A stretch of 64,000 bases of DNA. It comes from JBKBKC01 sp046294265 (lineage in GTDB: Bacteria > Pseudomonadota > Alphaproteobacteria > Rhodobacterales > Rhodobacteraceae). Below are positions 1 to 8,862 of this stretch, piece after piece; position 1 is the first letter of the stretch; the number at the start of each line of letters is the position of its first letter. The DNA lies in the NCBI GenBank assembly GCA_046294265.1, contig JBKBKC010000003.1:186001-250000 (forward strand), given 5' to 3'. Position numbers and translations under genes: made by a program. Under the pieces are notes generated by a model. The model saw only the letters and a program-made list of their open reading frames with translations, did not search any database and was not told the DNA's origin.

Positions 1-1527
1 GGCGACCTCCTCGCGGATCGGCTCCAGCCCTTCGGTGCGGTTTGAGGGCGATTTGGACACGCCGGTCGGCGCGCGATACTGACCAAAGGCCGCGCGCACC
101 ACGGCACCCCATTCGCCCGTGGTGGCCCCAGCCTTTGCCGCGGCAATGGAGGCGGGCATCACGTTCTCGCCCCCGGCGCAGGCCGCGCGCAGGGCAGCCA
201 GCGCCGCCTGCACCGCAGGCTCATCCCGTGCGGCGCGCCAGGCGGTCAGGCGGGCGACCTGGTCGGCCTCGGCCTCCGGGTCAGCGACCATGATCGCGTC
301 ATCTCCCGTGGTCAGGGGCGAGGGCGCCGAGGTGGTGAAGCGGTTCACGCCCACCACCACCGTCTCACCACTCTCGATCCGGGCGATGCGGTCGGCGTTG
401 GCCTCGACCAGCCGGCCCTTCATGTAGTCGATGGCGGCCACCGCACCCCCCATGGCGTCGATGCGCGCCAGTTCCTCGCGCGCGCCGTCCTTCAGGGCCT
501 CGACCTTGCGGTCGATGGCCGGGTTGCCGTCGAAAAGGTCGTCATATTCCAGCAGGTCCGTCTCATAGGCCAGCACCTGCTGCATCCGCAGCGACCATTG
601 CTGATCCCAGGGGCGCGGCAGGCCCAGGGCCTCGTTCCAGGCGGGCAGCTGCACGGCGCGGGCGCGGGCGCGTTTGGACAGGGTCACCGCCATCATCTCG
701 ATCAGGATGCGGTAGACGTTGTTTTCCGGCTGCTGCTCGGTCAGGCCGAGGGAATTGACCTGCACGCCATAGCGGAAGCGGCGGTATTTGGCGTCGGCCA
801 CGCCATAGCGCGTCAGGCAGATCTCGTCCCACAGATCGACAAAGGCGCGCATCTTGCACAGTTCGGTCACGAAGCGGATGCCTGCGTTCACAAAGAACGA
901 AATGCGCCCCACCTGTTCGGGGAAGTATTCTGCCGGCACCTTGCCGCGCAGGTCGTCCAGAACCGCGCAGGCGGTGGCCAAGGCAAAGGCAAGCTCCTGC
1001 TCCGGCGTCGCGCCCGCCTCTTGCAGATGGTAGCTGCAGACGTTCATCGGGTTCCATTTGGGCAGGTGTTCGCGCGTCCAGGCGGCCACGTCGGTGATCA
1101 TCCGCAAGGACGGTTTCGGCGGGCAGATATAGGTGCCGCGCGACAGGTATTCCTTGATCAGGTCGTTCTGCACGGTCCCTTGCAGGGCCGCCACATCCGC
1201 CCCTTGCTCCTCAGCCACCGCGACATAGAGCGCCAGCAGCCAGGGTGCCGTGGCATTGATCGTCATCGAGGTGTTCATCTGGTCCAGCGGGATCGCGTCG
1301 AACAGCATCCGCATGTCGCCCAGATGCGCCACCGGCACGCCCACCTTGCCGACCTCGCCGCGCGCCAGTTCATGGTCGCTGTCGTATCCGGTCTGGGTGG
1401 GCAGGTCGAAAGCCACCGAGAGGCCCGTCTGCCCCTTGGACAGGTTGGTACGGTAGAGCGCGTTCGACGCGGCGGCGGTGGAATGTCCCGCATAGGTGCG
1501 GAACAGCCAGGGGGCATCTTTCGCCAT
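1..1527 (-). CDS. ecm: Ethylmalonyl-CoA mutase, C-terminus cut by window edge
   Basis: Coenzyme B12-dependent mutase of the ethylmalonyl-CoA pathway, converting (2R)-ethylmalonyl-CoA to methylsuccinyl-CoA in the cytoplasm. The visible 509 residues contain the whole substrate-binding barrel. The opening LFRTYAGHSTA, the segment FDLPTQTGYDSDH and the block VQNDLIKEYLSRGTYICPP match Ecm better than ordinary methylmalonyl-CoA mutase, as I recall those sequences. The C-terminal B12-binding domain (DxHxxG) lies beyond the window. The ATG at 1527 has an AGGAAAGG ribosome site. A good -35/-10 pair (1578-1607) lies upstream. ccr sits 3.7 kb away on the other strand, the usual pathway partner. Family assignment is confident; a related acyl-CoA mutase is the only alternative. 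Confidence 0.93.
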   Translation of the reverse strand, partial: MAKDAPWLFRTYAGHSTAAASNALYRTNLSKGQTGLSVAFDLPTQTGYDSDHELARGEVGKVGVPVAHLGDMRMLFDAIPLDQMNTSMTINATAPWLLALYVAVAEEQGADVAALQGTVQNDLIKEYLSRGTYICPPKPSLRMITDVAAWTREHLPKWNPMNVCSYHLQEAGATPEQELAFALATACAVLDDLRGKVPAEYFPEQVGRISFFVNAGIRFVTELCKMRAFVDLWDEICLTRYGVADAKYRRFRYGVQVNSLGLTEQQPENNVYRILIEMMAVTLSKRARARAVQLPAWNEALGLPRPWDQQWSLRMQQVLAYETDLLEYDDLFDGNPAIDRKVEALKDGAREELARIDAMGGAVAAIDYMKGRLVEANADRIARIESGETVVVGVNRFTTSAPSPLTTGDDAIMVADPEAEADQVARLTAWRAARDEPAVQAALAALRAACAGGENVMPASIAAAKAGATTGEWGAVVRAAFGQYRAPTGVSKSPSNRTEGLEPIREEVA

Positions 1528-1577
1528 CGGTGTCGGCCTTTCCTGAATCGTGCGCGCAACATCGTTACGTTCAGGCG

Positions 1578-1607
1578 CAGATAGGCGACATTTCATTCCG
1601 ATGTCAA
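1578..1607 (-). promoter_or_regulatory. Putative promoter of ecm
   Basis: On the minus strand a TTGACA (1607-1602) and a TATCTG (1583-1578) are separated by 18 bases. The -10 ends about 50 bases before the ecm ATG. The -35 is a perfect consensus hexamer. Its first two bases also belong to the palindrome at 1606-1628. Confidence 0.5.
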
Positions 1608-1628
1608 CGTGCCGCATTGCGGCACGTT
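1606..1628. promoter_or_regulatory. Palindrome abutting the ecm -35 box, candidate operator
   Basis: Perfect 10-base inverted repeat (AACGTGCCGC and GCGGCACGTT) with a 3-base centre. It overlaps the first two bases of the ecm -35 hexamer and lies just downstream of the RTX gene stop. No T-run follows in the minus direction, so a repressor or activator site is more likely than a terminator. The cognate regulator is unknown. Confidence 0.45.
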
Positions 1629-1657
1629 GCGATGCCAGGGGCGCAGGCGATGCGCTG

Positions 1658-3592
1658 TCAGAGGATCAGGTCACCCGCGTCGAGGGCGGACACGCCTTCG
1701 ACCTCGATGAACCAGTTGCGTCTGGCGTTGCCGTTGATGTCGATTTCCAGCACCCCGGATTCGTCGAAACGCACTTCGCCCGCCGTGCTGCTGAAGGCGT
1801 TGCCGCCGATGAACACAAGCCCGGGGGCAAGCGCGCTCAGGTCGATGCGGTCGATGCCGGTCTCGAAGTCCTTGATCACATCGGTCCTTGCCGCGCGGTC
1901 GTTGTGGCGCACGTCGGTAAAGACGAAGACATCCGCCTGGGTTCCGCCCCACAACTCGTTCCTGCCCGCGCCGCCGAACAAGGTATCGGCTCCGGCGCCG
2001 CCCATCAGCGTGTCGTTGCCCGCGCCGCCGAACAACAGGTCGGCGCCCTGTCCGCCGTCCAGAAAATCGTCACCGTTTCCGCCGAACAGAACGTCCCGTT
2101 GCCTGCCGCCGAAAAGCGAGTCGTTGCCGTTGCCGCCATAAAGCGTGTCGTTGCCGCCACCACCGAAAATCTGGTCGTTCCGCACGCCGCCATGGGCAAT
2201 GTCGTCGCCCGCGCCGCCGTGGATCACACCGGCTCCGGTTCCGCCGAAGAGCAGATCGTCGCCATCGCCTCCGAAAAGGAAGTTGGACGCGCCATCGCCG
2301 TAAAGCGTGTCATTCCCGGCACCGCCGAACAGCCGGTCGCGCGCGCCGAGGCCGTTGATCCAGTCGTCCCCGTCCCCGCCGTAGATCGCATCACGCGCAG
2401 CGGTGCCGAAGGTCTGCGGATCGAACCGTCGCTGCAGGATGTCGAAATCGGCAGACCCGCCCGGAAAGGCCGCAAGCGTCCAGGACACCACGAACCCGCC
2501 ATCCGCAAGGACGGTGATCGCAGGCGCGTCATGTCGGGCGTTCAAATCGGTCACCGGATCAAAGGCGGGCGGCGGCGCGATTTCCGAATTGCCACCGATC
2601 GCCGTGCCATCGGCGGCATAGCGCTGCATGGTGATCGTGCCGTTGGCGGCCTGGCTTTCCCACACCGCGATGAAGCCACCATCGGGCATCGCGGCGAGGG
2701 TTGGGAACTGCGCCTGGGAATTCAGGACGTCGTTGAATTGCAGCACCGGTCCAACCGCCGCGCCGGTCGCATCGAAGGCCTGGCCAAAGACGTTGTTCCC
2801 AAGGCTGAAGACGTAGCGCGCGCTCCACCCCAGCACGAAGCCGCCCCCGGCGAGCGCGGTCATGGTCAGCCCGTCCAGGGCCTGGTCCGCGGTCAGGCCG
2901 ACGGTATGGATCGTCGGGTCCGGTGTTCCGTCGTCACCGATCACCCGCACCTGCAGGGCAAGGTTCGGGGAGGTGCTGGCGCTCGAGGCTACCGCCCAGG
3001 CCACCGCCACGCCGCCCCCGGCAAGTGCCACGATCTGCGCGTCACGGGGGAAATCGGGATTGGCCGGGTTGGCGCTGGCGATGGCGCTGATCGTCTCCGT
3101 TTCCTGCAATTGGCCGTTCTCGTCGAACTGGCGCAGGCTGACCTGCACACCGATGCGCCCCGCCATCCAGAACCCGCCGTCGGGCCGGGCAACCGCCGTA
3201 TCGAAACTGCCCGTCGTGGTGAAATCGAGCGTCTGAAGCGTGAACGGCAGTCCGATCCCCTCTCCGGTCGTCGCGTCGAGGAACTGCCCGGATACGGTGC
3301 CGGCAAAGCCGTTGAAGACGCCGGTCGCCAGAAGTCTGCCATCGTCCAACTGGATCAAGCGGACAGGATTGCTCCCCAGTGTCGGCAGCGTAAACTCGTC
3401 GCCAACCGCCTGTCCGTCGGCATCGAAAATCAGCGCGCGGGTTGTCTGCTGGAACGTCACGGCATCATTGTTCTGCCACCAGGTGATCCAGCCGCCATCG
3501 CTCAGGGCAAGGGTATTTGACTGCAATTGGTTGCCGGGCAAGATGGTATTGACGACCTCCGGGGTGCCGGAGGGAATGGGAAGAAGGGGCAT
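1658..3592 (-). CDS. RTX-repeat calcium-binding secreted protein
   Basis: Predicted type I-secreted exoprotein of 644 residues. Residues 1-405 are a beta-rich region with repeated short blocks such as LxDGGxxxxW and ALxDGGFVVxW, suggesting a propeller-like fold. Residues about 406-550 carry tandem GGxGxDxLxGG nonapeptides that bind calcium in the RTX family. The last about 90 residues resemble the serralysin C-terminal domain (DVIKDFETGIDRIDLS) and hold the uncleaved secretion signal. I chose the ATG at 3592 because GAGGAG lies 8 bases upstream; an upstream Met lacks this. No signal peptide or catalytic motif is visible, and no type I exporter is in the window. It sits between ecm and ccr without obvious functional connection. 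Confidence 0.88.
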   Translation of the reverse strand: MPLLPIPSGTPEVVNTILPGNQLQSNTLALSDGGWITWWQNNDAVTFQQTTRALIFDADGQAVGDEFTLPTLGSNPVRLIQLDDGRLLATGVFNGFAGTVSGQFLDATTGEGIGLPFTLQTLDFTTTGSFDTAVARPDGGFWMAGRIGVQVSLRQFDENGQLQETETISAIASANPANPDFPRDAQIVALAGGGVAVAWAVASSASTSPNLALQVRVIGDDGTPDPTIHTVGLTADQALDGLTMTALAGGGFVLGWSARYVFSLGNNVFGQAFDATGAAVGPVLQFNDVLNSQAQFPTLAAMPDGGFIAVWESQAANGTITMQRYAADGTAIGGNSEIAPPPAFDPVTDLNARHDAPAITVLADGGFVVSWTLAAFPGGSADFDILQRRFDPQTFGTAARDAIYGGDGDDWINGLGARDRLFGGAGNDTLYGDGASNFLFGGDGDDLLFGGTGAGVIHGGAGDDIAHGGVRNDQIFGGGGNDTLYGGNGNDSLFGGRQRDVLFGGNGDDFLDGGQGADLLFGGAGNDTLMGGAGADTLFGGAGRNELWGGTQADVFVFTDVRHNDRAARTDVIKDFETGIDRIDLSALAPGLVFIGGNAFSSTAGEVRFDESGVLEIDINGNARRNWFIEVEGVSALDAGDLIL

Positions 3593-3805
3593 GCAAACTC
3601 CTCGTTCGTGGACCGCACCACGCAATTGCAAACGGCGCATATCGTTGAATTTTAGATGGGGCGGATCATCCAGCGACCGGCACCCCGTGAAGTATTAACA
3701 AGGTCAAGGCTAATCCCGATCACGTCAACCTAAAATTCGAGCAATCTGAAAACGACATCGCCGGGGTGCATTTACGCAACCCGCCAGACCTGCCACTGTC
3801 GCAGG
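3593..3805. other. Intergenic region between divergent RTX and acyltransferase genes
   Basis: About 210 bases without a gene. It is AT-richer than its surroundings around 3640-3740. It must hold the RTX promoter on the minus strand and probably the acyltransferase promoter. I see no convincing hexamer pair or repeat. Confidence 0.4.
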
Positions 3806-5167
3806 ATGCTGGGCACGGTTGAGGTTCCCGTCTGGTTCTTGGTGCTGGTGCTGGTGTTCGCCGCGATCACCTTCGCCAGCCATTTTCTGTTCCCCTCGGT
3901 CCGCTGGTATCTGCGGCGGCGGATGGAGCGGGTGGTGGCGAAACTCAACACCCGCCTGCAACGGCCCATCGAGCCCTTCCGCCTCGCGCGGCGCAAGGAC
4001 ATGGTGACCCGGTTGGCCTATGATCCGAAGGTGCTGGAGGCCGTGGCCGACCATGCCGCCGAAACCGGTGTGCCCCCCACGGTGGCCTTTGCCGAGGCCG
4101 AAGCCTATGCGCGCGAGATCGTGCCGGGATTCTCGGCCAGCATCTATTTCGGCATCGCCACGCGGTCGGCGCGCTGGTTGTCGCGCCTTCTGTATCGCGT
4201 GAGAATCGGACAGGTAGATCAGGCGCTGGGGGCCATCGACCCGAAATCGACGGTGGTGTTCGTGATCAATCACCGGTCAAACATGGATTATGTGCTGATC
4301 ACATGGCTGGTGGCCGACCGCACCACGCTTTCCTATGCGGTGGGGGAATGGGCGCGCATCTGGCCGCTGTCGCGGCTGGTGCGGGCGATGGGGGCATTCT
4401 TCATCCGGCGCAGTTCCGGCAGCCCGCTCTATCGCCGGGTGCTCGCCCGCTATGTCCAGATCGCCACGGCCGAGGGCACGACGCAGGCAATGTTCCCCGA
4501 GGGGGGCCTGAGCCTTGACGGCCGGGTGGGGGCGGCGCGGATGGGGTTGTTGCACTACATCCTGTCGGGGTTTGATCCCGCCGGGCGCGACGTGGTGTTC
4601 GTGCCCGTGGGCCTCGCCTATGACCGGGTGCTGGAGGATCGCGTGCTGACCGAGGCGAATGCGGCGGGCACCCGGCGGTTCCGCGCGCGGCCCATGGTCA
4701 TCGCGGCCTTTGTGGCGCGGCTGGTGTGGCGGCGGATGCGCGGGCGGTTCGCGGGGTTCGGCACGGTGGCCGCGGGCTTTGGCCCGCCCTTGTCGCTGCA
4801 GGGCTGGCTGGCCGATGCCCCCGACCGCTCGACCGAGGCGCTGGGGGCCGACCTCATGGCGCGCATCCGCATGGCCGTGCCGGTGGTGCCGGTGCCGCTG
4901 GTGGCGGCGGTGCTGGCGGCGGGGCCGGTGACGCGCGCCGACCTGGCTGACCGCGTGGCCGCGATGGCGGCGCGACTGGCCGCGGCGGGGGCCGTGCTGC
5001 GCCTGCCCGAGGACGCGGCGGCGGCGGGCCTTGCGCCGCTTCTGGCGCGCGGGGTGGTGGCCGAGGGGGCGGCGGGCCTGATCCCTGCCATGCCCGATCT
5101 GCTGGCCTTCTATTCCGCGCCGGTGGTGCAGCGGCTGGAGGATGATGCCGCAACGCGGCAGACATAA
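3806..5167 (+). CDS. Glycerol-3-phosphate acyltransferase-like (PlsB-type) membrane protein
   Basis: Predicted inner-membrane acyltransferase of phospholipid synthesis, 453 residues. A hydrophobic segment at about 8-28 anchors it. The acyltransferase signature H156-x4-D161 (NHRSNMD) is followed by FPEGG at 230-234, the catalytic and glycerol-phosphate-binding blocks of the PlsB/PlsC superfamily. The protein is shorter than E. coli PlsB, and its substrate (glycerol phosphate or lysophosphatidate) is not settled from sequence. The ATG at 3806 has AGG immediately before it, so the true start could be slightly different. The C-terminal 100 residues are Ala-rich. Confidence 0.8.
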   Translation: MLGTVEVPVWFLVLVLVFAAITFASHFLFPSVRWYLRRRMERVVAKLNTRLQRPIEPFRLARRKDMVTRLAYDPKVLEAVADHAAETGVPPTVAFAEAEAYAREIVPGFSASIYFGIATRSARWLSRLLYRVRIGQVDQALGAIDPKSTVVFVINHRSNMDYVLITWLVADRTTLSYAVGEWARIWPLSRLVRAMGAFFIRRSSGSPLYRRVLARYVQIATAEGTTQAMFPEGGLSLDGRVGAARMGLLHYILSGFDPAGRDVVFVPVGLAYDRVLEDRVLTEANAAGTRRFRARPMVIAAFVARLVWRRMRGRFAGFGTVAAGFGPPLSLQGWLADAPDRSTEALGADLMARIRMAVPVVPVPLVAAVLAAGPVTRADLADRVAAMAARLAAAGAVLRLPEDAAAAGLAPLLARGVVAEGAAGLIPAMPDLLAFYSAPVVQRLEDDAATRQT

Positions 5168-5192
5168 AATTACAAAACACGCACCTCAGCTA

Positions 5193-5221
5193 TTGCAATG
5201 TTGCGCCGCCATGTCTATCCC
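5193..5221 (+). promoter_or_regulatory. Putative promoter of ccr
   Basis: TTGCAA (5193-5198) and TATCCC (5216-5221) are separated by 17 bases, 62 bases before the ccr ATG. The adjoining TTGCAATGTTGCG is TTGC-rich and could also be a regulator site. Confidence 0.35.
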
Positions 5222-5283
5222 TGCCCTTCAAGCCGCGCGATTCTGCGATGCGGCGATCCCCACCCCGCCACAGGAGACGCGCC

Positions 5284-6576
5284 ATGGCTCTGGATACCGC
5301 CCCCACGATCGCGCCCTACGACGCGCCCGTGAAAGACCTTTATGAACTGGGCGAAATGCCCCCCCTCGGCCATGTGCCCGCACAGATGTATGCTTGGGCG
5401 ATCCGCCGCGAACGGCATGGCGAACCCGAGGCGGCCATGCAGATCGAGGTGGTGGACACCTGGAAGATCGACTCGAACGAGGTTCTGGTTCTCGTGATGG
5501 CTGCGGGCGTGAACTACAACGGCGTCTGGGCCAGTCTGGGCGTGCCGATCAGCCCCTTCGACGGACACAAGCAGCCTTATCATATCGCGGGGTCCGATGC
5601 CTCGGGCATCGTCTGGGCCGTGGGCGACAAGGTGAAGCGCTGGAAGGTCGGGGATGAGGTGGTGATTCACTGCAACCAAGACGACGGCGACGACGAGGAA
5701 TGCAACGGCGGCGACCCGATGTATTCGCCCACCCAGCGGATCTGGGGCTATGAGACGCATGACGGCAGCTTTGCCCAGTTCACGCGCGTCCAGGCGCAGC
5801 AGCTCATGCCGCGCCCGCGCCACCTGACCTGGGAGGAAAGCGCCTGCTACACCCTGACGCTGGCCACCGCCTATCGGATGCTCTTCGGGCATGAGCCGCA
5901 TGACCTGAAGCCGGGCCAGAACGTGCTGGTCTGGGGGGCCTCGGGCGGCCTCGGGTCCTATGCGATCCAGCTCATCAACACCGCGGGCGCCAATGCCATC
6001 GGCGTCATCAGCGATGAGACAAAGCGCGATTTCGTCATGGGCCTGGGCGCCAAGGGCGTGATCAACCGCAACGATTTCAAATGCTGGGGTCAACTTCCCA
6101 AGGTGGGCAGCGAAGACTACAACACCTGGCTGAAGGAGGCCCGCCGCTTCGGCAAGGCGATCTGGGACATCACCGGCAAGGGCGTGAACGTGGACATGGT
6201 GTTCGAACACCCGGGCGAGGCGACATTCCCCGTGTCAAGCCTCGTGTGCAAAAAGGGCGGGATGGTGGTGATCTGCGCGGGCACCACCGGCTTCAACTGC
6301 ACTTTCGACGTGCGTTACATGTGGATGCACCAGAAGCGCCTGCAGGGCAGCCATTTCGCGCATCTGAAGCAGGCGAGTGCCGCCAACAAGCTGATGATCG
6401 AGCGGCGGCTGGACCCCTGCATGTCCGAGGTCTTTGCCTGGAACGAGATCCCCCAGGCCCATACAAAGATGATGCGCAACCAGCACAAGCCGGGAAACAT
6501 GTCGGTGCTGGTGCAGGCCCCGCGCACCGGCCTGCGCACCTTCGAGGACACGCTGGAGGCCAGCCGGTCCGCGTGA
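5284..6576 (+). CDS. ccr: Crotonyl-CoA carboxylase/reductase
   Basis: Key enzyme of the ethylmalonyl-CoA pathway. It reductively carboxylates crotonyl-CoA with CO2 and NADPH to (2S)-ethylmalonyl-CoA. The 430-residue product is a zinc-free medium-chain dehydrogenase/reductase with a nucleotide-binding VWGASGGLGSYA glycine loop and the Ccr-specific insert around CNQDDGDDEECNGGDPMYS. Length and the near-continuous match to remembered Rhodobacter Ccr make the call strong. The start at 5284 is set by AGGAGA 8 bases upstream. It lies divergent from ecm, with the RTX and acyltransferase genes in between. Confidence 0.96.
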   Translation: MALDTAPTIAPYDAPVKDLYELGEMPPLGHVPAQMYAWAIRRERHGEPEAAMQIEVVDTWKIDSNEVLVLVMAAGVNYNGVWASLGVPISPFDGHKQPYHIAGSDASGIVWAVGDKVKRWKVGDEVVIHCNQDDGDDEECNGGDPMYSPTQRIWGYETHDGSFAQFTRVQAQQLMPRPRHLTWEESACYTLTLATAYRMLFGHEPHDLKPGQNVLVWGASGGLGSYAIQLINTAGANAIGVISDETKRDFVMGLGAKGVINRNDFKCWGQLPKVGSEDYNTWLKEARRFGKAIWDITGKGVNVDMVFEHPGEATFPVSSLVCKKGGMVVICAGTTGFNCTFDVRYMWMHQKRLQGSHFAHLKQASAANKLMIERRLDPCMSEVFAWNEIPQAHTKMMRNQHKPGNMSVLVQAPRTGLRTFEDTLEASRSA

Positions 6577-6600
6577 ACTCTCGGGTCACGGGTTTCTGAG

Positions 6601-6626
6601 CGCCGCCACCGGTCCCGGTGGCGGCG
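6601..6626 (+). terminator. Probable terminator hairpin after ccr
   Basis: A 12-base perfect inverted repeat (CGCCGCCACCGG and its complement) starts 24 bases after the ccr stop. Only TT follows, so it is a strong stem with a weak T-tract. Confidence 0.55.
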
Positions 6627-6697
6627 TTCCGCTGTGTCTGGCTGCGCAACGGTTTGTTCCTGTGTGGCGCTATACTCTCTCGTGGCGGTGGAGTGTT

Positions 6698-6719
6698 ATG
6701 GTTTCTGTGCAGTAACCAT
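6698..6719. other. Short inverted repeat before the small acidic ORF
   Basis: ATGGTT and AACCAT are separated by 10 bases, just upstream of the ORF at 6740. A TATACT hexamer at 6671-6676 could be its -10. Role unknown. Confidence 0.25.
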
Positions 6720-6739
6720 TTCACAGGCGCGGGGGCGTG

Positions 6740-6931
6740 ATGCGCCATGACTGGATCTTCGACGTCCTGAACGACCTGCGCAGCTATGCGATCAGGAATG
6801 ATCTGCCGGCCCTCGCCGAACAGGCCGAACGCACGCTTCGCGTTGCCCGCGCTGAAATCGCCTCTCTGGCCGGACCGGGAACCGACGACGATGACGAGGG
6901 CGGCGCGCCTCCTGCCAGCCGCCCGCACTGA
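6740..6931 (+). CDS. Small conserved-looking protein of unknown function
   Basis: Sixty-three residues: a helical N-terminus (RHDWIFDVLNDLRSYAIRNDLPALAEQAERTL) and an acidic, disordered tail with DDDDE. I recall similar short proteins in Rhodobacterales but know no function. The ATG at 6740 is directly preceded by an in-frame GTG; no strong ribosome site is visible. It may be co-transcribed with the helicase gene 51 bases downstream. Confidence 0.6.
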   Translation: MRHDWIFDVLNDLRSYAIRNDLPALAEQAERTLRVARAEIASLAGPGTDDDDEGGAPPASRPH

Positions 6932-6982
6932 ACCGCCCACACATCTGGCCTTGCCCGCAGCGCACCGTTAAGGTCGCGCGCA

Positions 6983-8503
6983 ATGCAGGCCCCCGCCCTT
7001 TCCCTTTCCGACGACCAGGCCGAGGCCTGGGACCGCGTGGCCAAGGCGCTGCGCGGCATGGGCGTGGATATAGACGACGGCACGCTCTCCCCCGCGACCG
7101 AGGGGCGCGCGCATGTGCTGGCCGTCGTGGGCAAGGCGGGTTCGGGCAAGACGATGCTGCTGGCCGCGCTGACAAAGGCGATGCGGGCGGCGGGTGTCGA
7201 TATCGTCTCGGGCGACTGGGAGGGGCGGCGGCGCAAGGATCGCCGCACACTTGCGGTGCTCGCCCCAACGAATAAGGCAGCCTCGGTCCTGCGCCTGCGC
7301 GGCGTGCCCGCGACCACGATCCACCGCATCCTGTATACTCCCGTCTATGACCCGCAATATGAACGCATCGCCGAATGGTTGGCGGGCAACGGCCCACGCC
7401 CGGCGGTCGAGGGGTTGACCGACCTGGCGCTGGACCGGGCACATGCGTTCTATCAACAGGTGGCCTCGATCCCCGGCGCCTTGGCCGCGGCGGGGCTGCG
7501 GGGGTCGGATTTCATCAAGGGCTGGAAGCGGCGCGAGGAACCGCTGGATGTGGGCTTCGTGGACGAATCCTCCATGCTGGACGAACGCCAGTTCGACGAT
7601 CTGCGCGAGATTTTCCCGACACTGATCCTGTTCGGTGACCCCGCACAGCTCGCCCCCGTGGGCCAGTCGGGCGAGATGGTGTTCGACCGCCTGCCCGAAA
7701 CCCGCCGCCTGACGCTCAGCCGCATCCACCGCCAGGCCGAAGGCAACCCGATCCTCGATCTTGCCCATGCGCTGGCGGGCGACATCGGCTTTGACGCGTT
7801 CGAGCGGATGGTGGAGCGCGCGGCGCGCGCGGATGACCGCGTGCAGGTCGCCGAGCGTGTGGACGCGGGGCTGATGGCACGCTCGCCGGTGCTCGTGTGG
7901 CGCAATGCCACGCGGATCCGGCTGATCACCGCCTTCCGGCTGGCCCATGGTGCGCCGGATTTCGAACTGCTGCCGGGCGAGCCGCTGATCTGCGACGGGA
8001 TCGAACTGCCCCTGAAGCACCGCAAAAAGCGCATCGACCTGGAGGCGCGCGGCCTGATCAAGGGCGCGCAGGTCATCTATCTGGGCCCCGGCACGCGCGA
8101 CGGCTTTGCCCGCCTGCATGTGGTGGGGGCCGAAGAGCCACAGGTCAGCGCCGCCGCCATCATCAAGATCGAGAAACCGGACGAGGGCGAACCCTTCATC
8201 CCCTCGGCCGCGCGGATGGGCGCGGCGTTCCTGCACGGCGCGGCGGTGACGATCCACAAGGCGCAAGGCAGCCAGTGGGACACCGTGCAGGTCTTTGCCC
8301 CCGACCTCTGGGCCGCAGCCCAGGCCGGGCGCAGCGAGGCGGGCCTGCCCCTGTGGAAACGCCTGGCCTATGTGGCGATCACCCGGGCCGAGCGGCGGCT
8401 GGTCTGGGTGGTCAGGAACCGCCTTGCCCGGCCCACCGAACCGCTGGGCGTCGAGGATTTGCGCCGCGCGCCCGCCACGCTGGCGCTGCAGGATGACGCA
8501 TGA
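6983..8503 (+). CDS. RecD-like ATP-dependent DNA helicase (superfamily 1)
   Basis: Cytoplasmic helicase of 506 residues. Walker A is GKAGSGKT at 50-57. The next blocks are APTNKAASVLR with a TTIH element (motif Ia), VDESSML (Walker B), FGDPAQLAPVG (motif III), TIHKAQGSQW (motif V) and YVAITRAERRLVWV (motif VI). This order is that of RecD/UvrD-type helicases, and the protein resembles the stand-alone RecD2-like or exodeoxyribonuclease V alpha-like proteins of alphaproteobacteria. No nuclease domain or RecB/RecC partner is nearby. A role in recombination or repair is inferred. Confidence 0.88.
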   Translation: MQAPALSLSDDQAEAWDRVAKALRGMGVDIDDGTLSPATEGRAHVLAVVGKAGSGKTMLLAALTKAMRAAGVDIVSGDWEGRRRKDRRTLAVLAPTNKAASVLRLRGVPATTIHRILYTPVYDPQYERIAEWLAGNGPRPAVEGLTDLALDRAHAFYQQVASIPGALAAAGLRGSDFIKGWKRREEPLDVGFVDESSMLDERQFDDLREIFPTLILFGDPAQLAPVGQSGEMVFDRLPETRRLTLSRIHRQAEGNPILDLAHALAGDIGFDAFERMVERAARADDRVQVAERVDAGLMARSPVLVWRNATRIRLITAFRLAHGAPDFELLPGEPLICDGIELPLKHRKKRIDLEARGLIKGAQVIYLGPGTRDGFARLHVVGAEEPQVSAAAIIKIEKPDEGEPFIPSAARMGAAFLHGAAVTIHKAQGSQWDTVQVFAPDLWAAAQAGRSEAGLPLWKRLAYVAITRAERRLVWVVRNRLARPTEPLGVEDLRRAPATLALQDDA

Positions 8504-8558
8504 CCCCCTTTCGCCCGCGCATCCCGCCCGCTAGGCTTTGCCCCGATGGAGGCCCCCG

Positions 8559-8795
8559 ATGATCTGCGTATTCGTCCAGTTCCGCTGCACCCCCGGCAAG
8601 ACCTACGAGGTGGCCACCGCCGTCTATGACCGCGAGGTGGTCAGCGAATTGTATTCCACCAGCGGCGAATACGACCTGATCGCCAAGATCTACATCCCCG
8701 ACGGGCAGGACGTGGGGCATTACCTGTCGGACCGGCTGTTCGACATTCCGGGGATCGTGCGCACCCTGACCACGATGACCTTCAAGGCGTTCTAA
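8559..8795 (+). CDS. Lrp/AsnC effector-domain (RAM) stand-alone protein
   Basis: A 78-residue protein made only of the AsnC/Lrp C-terminal alpha-beta sandwich (VFVQFRCTPGKTYEVA, YSTSGEYDLIAKIY, TMTFKAF). It has no helix-turn-helix, so it cannot bind DNA alone and presumably forms ligand-binding oligomers. GGAGG 6 bases before the ATG fixes the start. Confidence 0.8.
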   Translation: MICVFVQFRCTPGKTYEVATAVYDREVVSELYSTSGEYDLIAKIYIPDGQDVGHYLSDRLFDIPGIVRTLTTMTFKAF

Positions 8796-8798
8796 GAA

Positions 8799-8860
8799 GG
8801 GGGCGCTGCCCCCGCGCCTTGCGGCGCTCCCCCGGGATATTTGGACCAAGGCGAAATGCG
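8799..8860 (+). repeat. Intergenic GC-rich repeat, copy A
   Basis: GGGGGCGCTGCCCCC hairpin followed by CCCCCGGGATATTT and a CCAAGG segment. The same arrangement recurs at about 11.9, 21.75 and 36.65 kb. Here it lies between two convergent genes and probably acts as a bidirectional terminator. Confidence 0.6.
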
Positions 8861-8862
8861 GA

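Noticed and set aside
1550..3520. A 656-codon open frame on the plus strand.
   Set aside because: It is antisense to the RTX gene and has only low-complexity translated sequence. The RTX repeats on the other strand are unmistakable.
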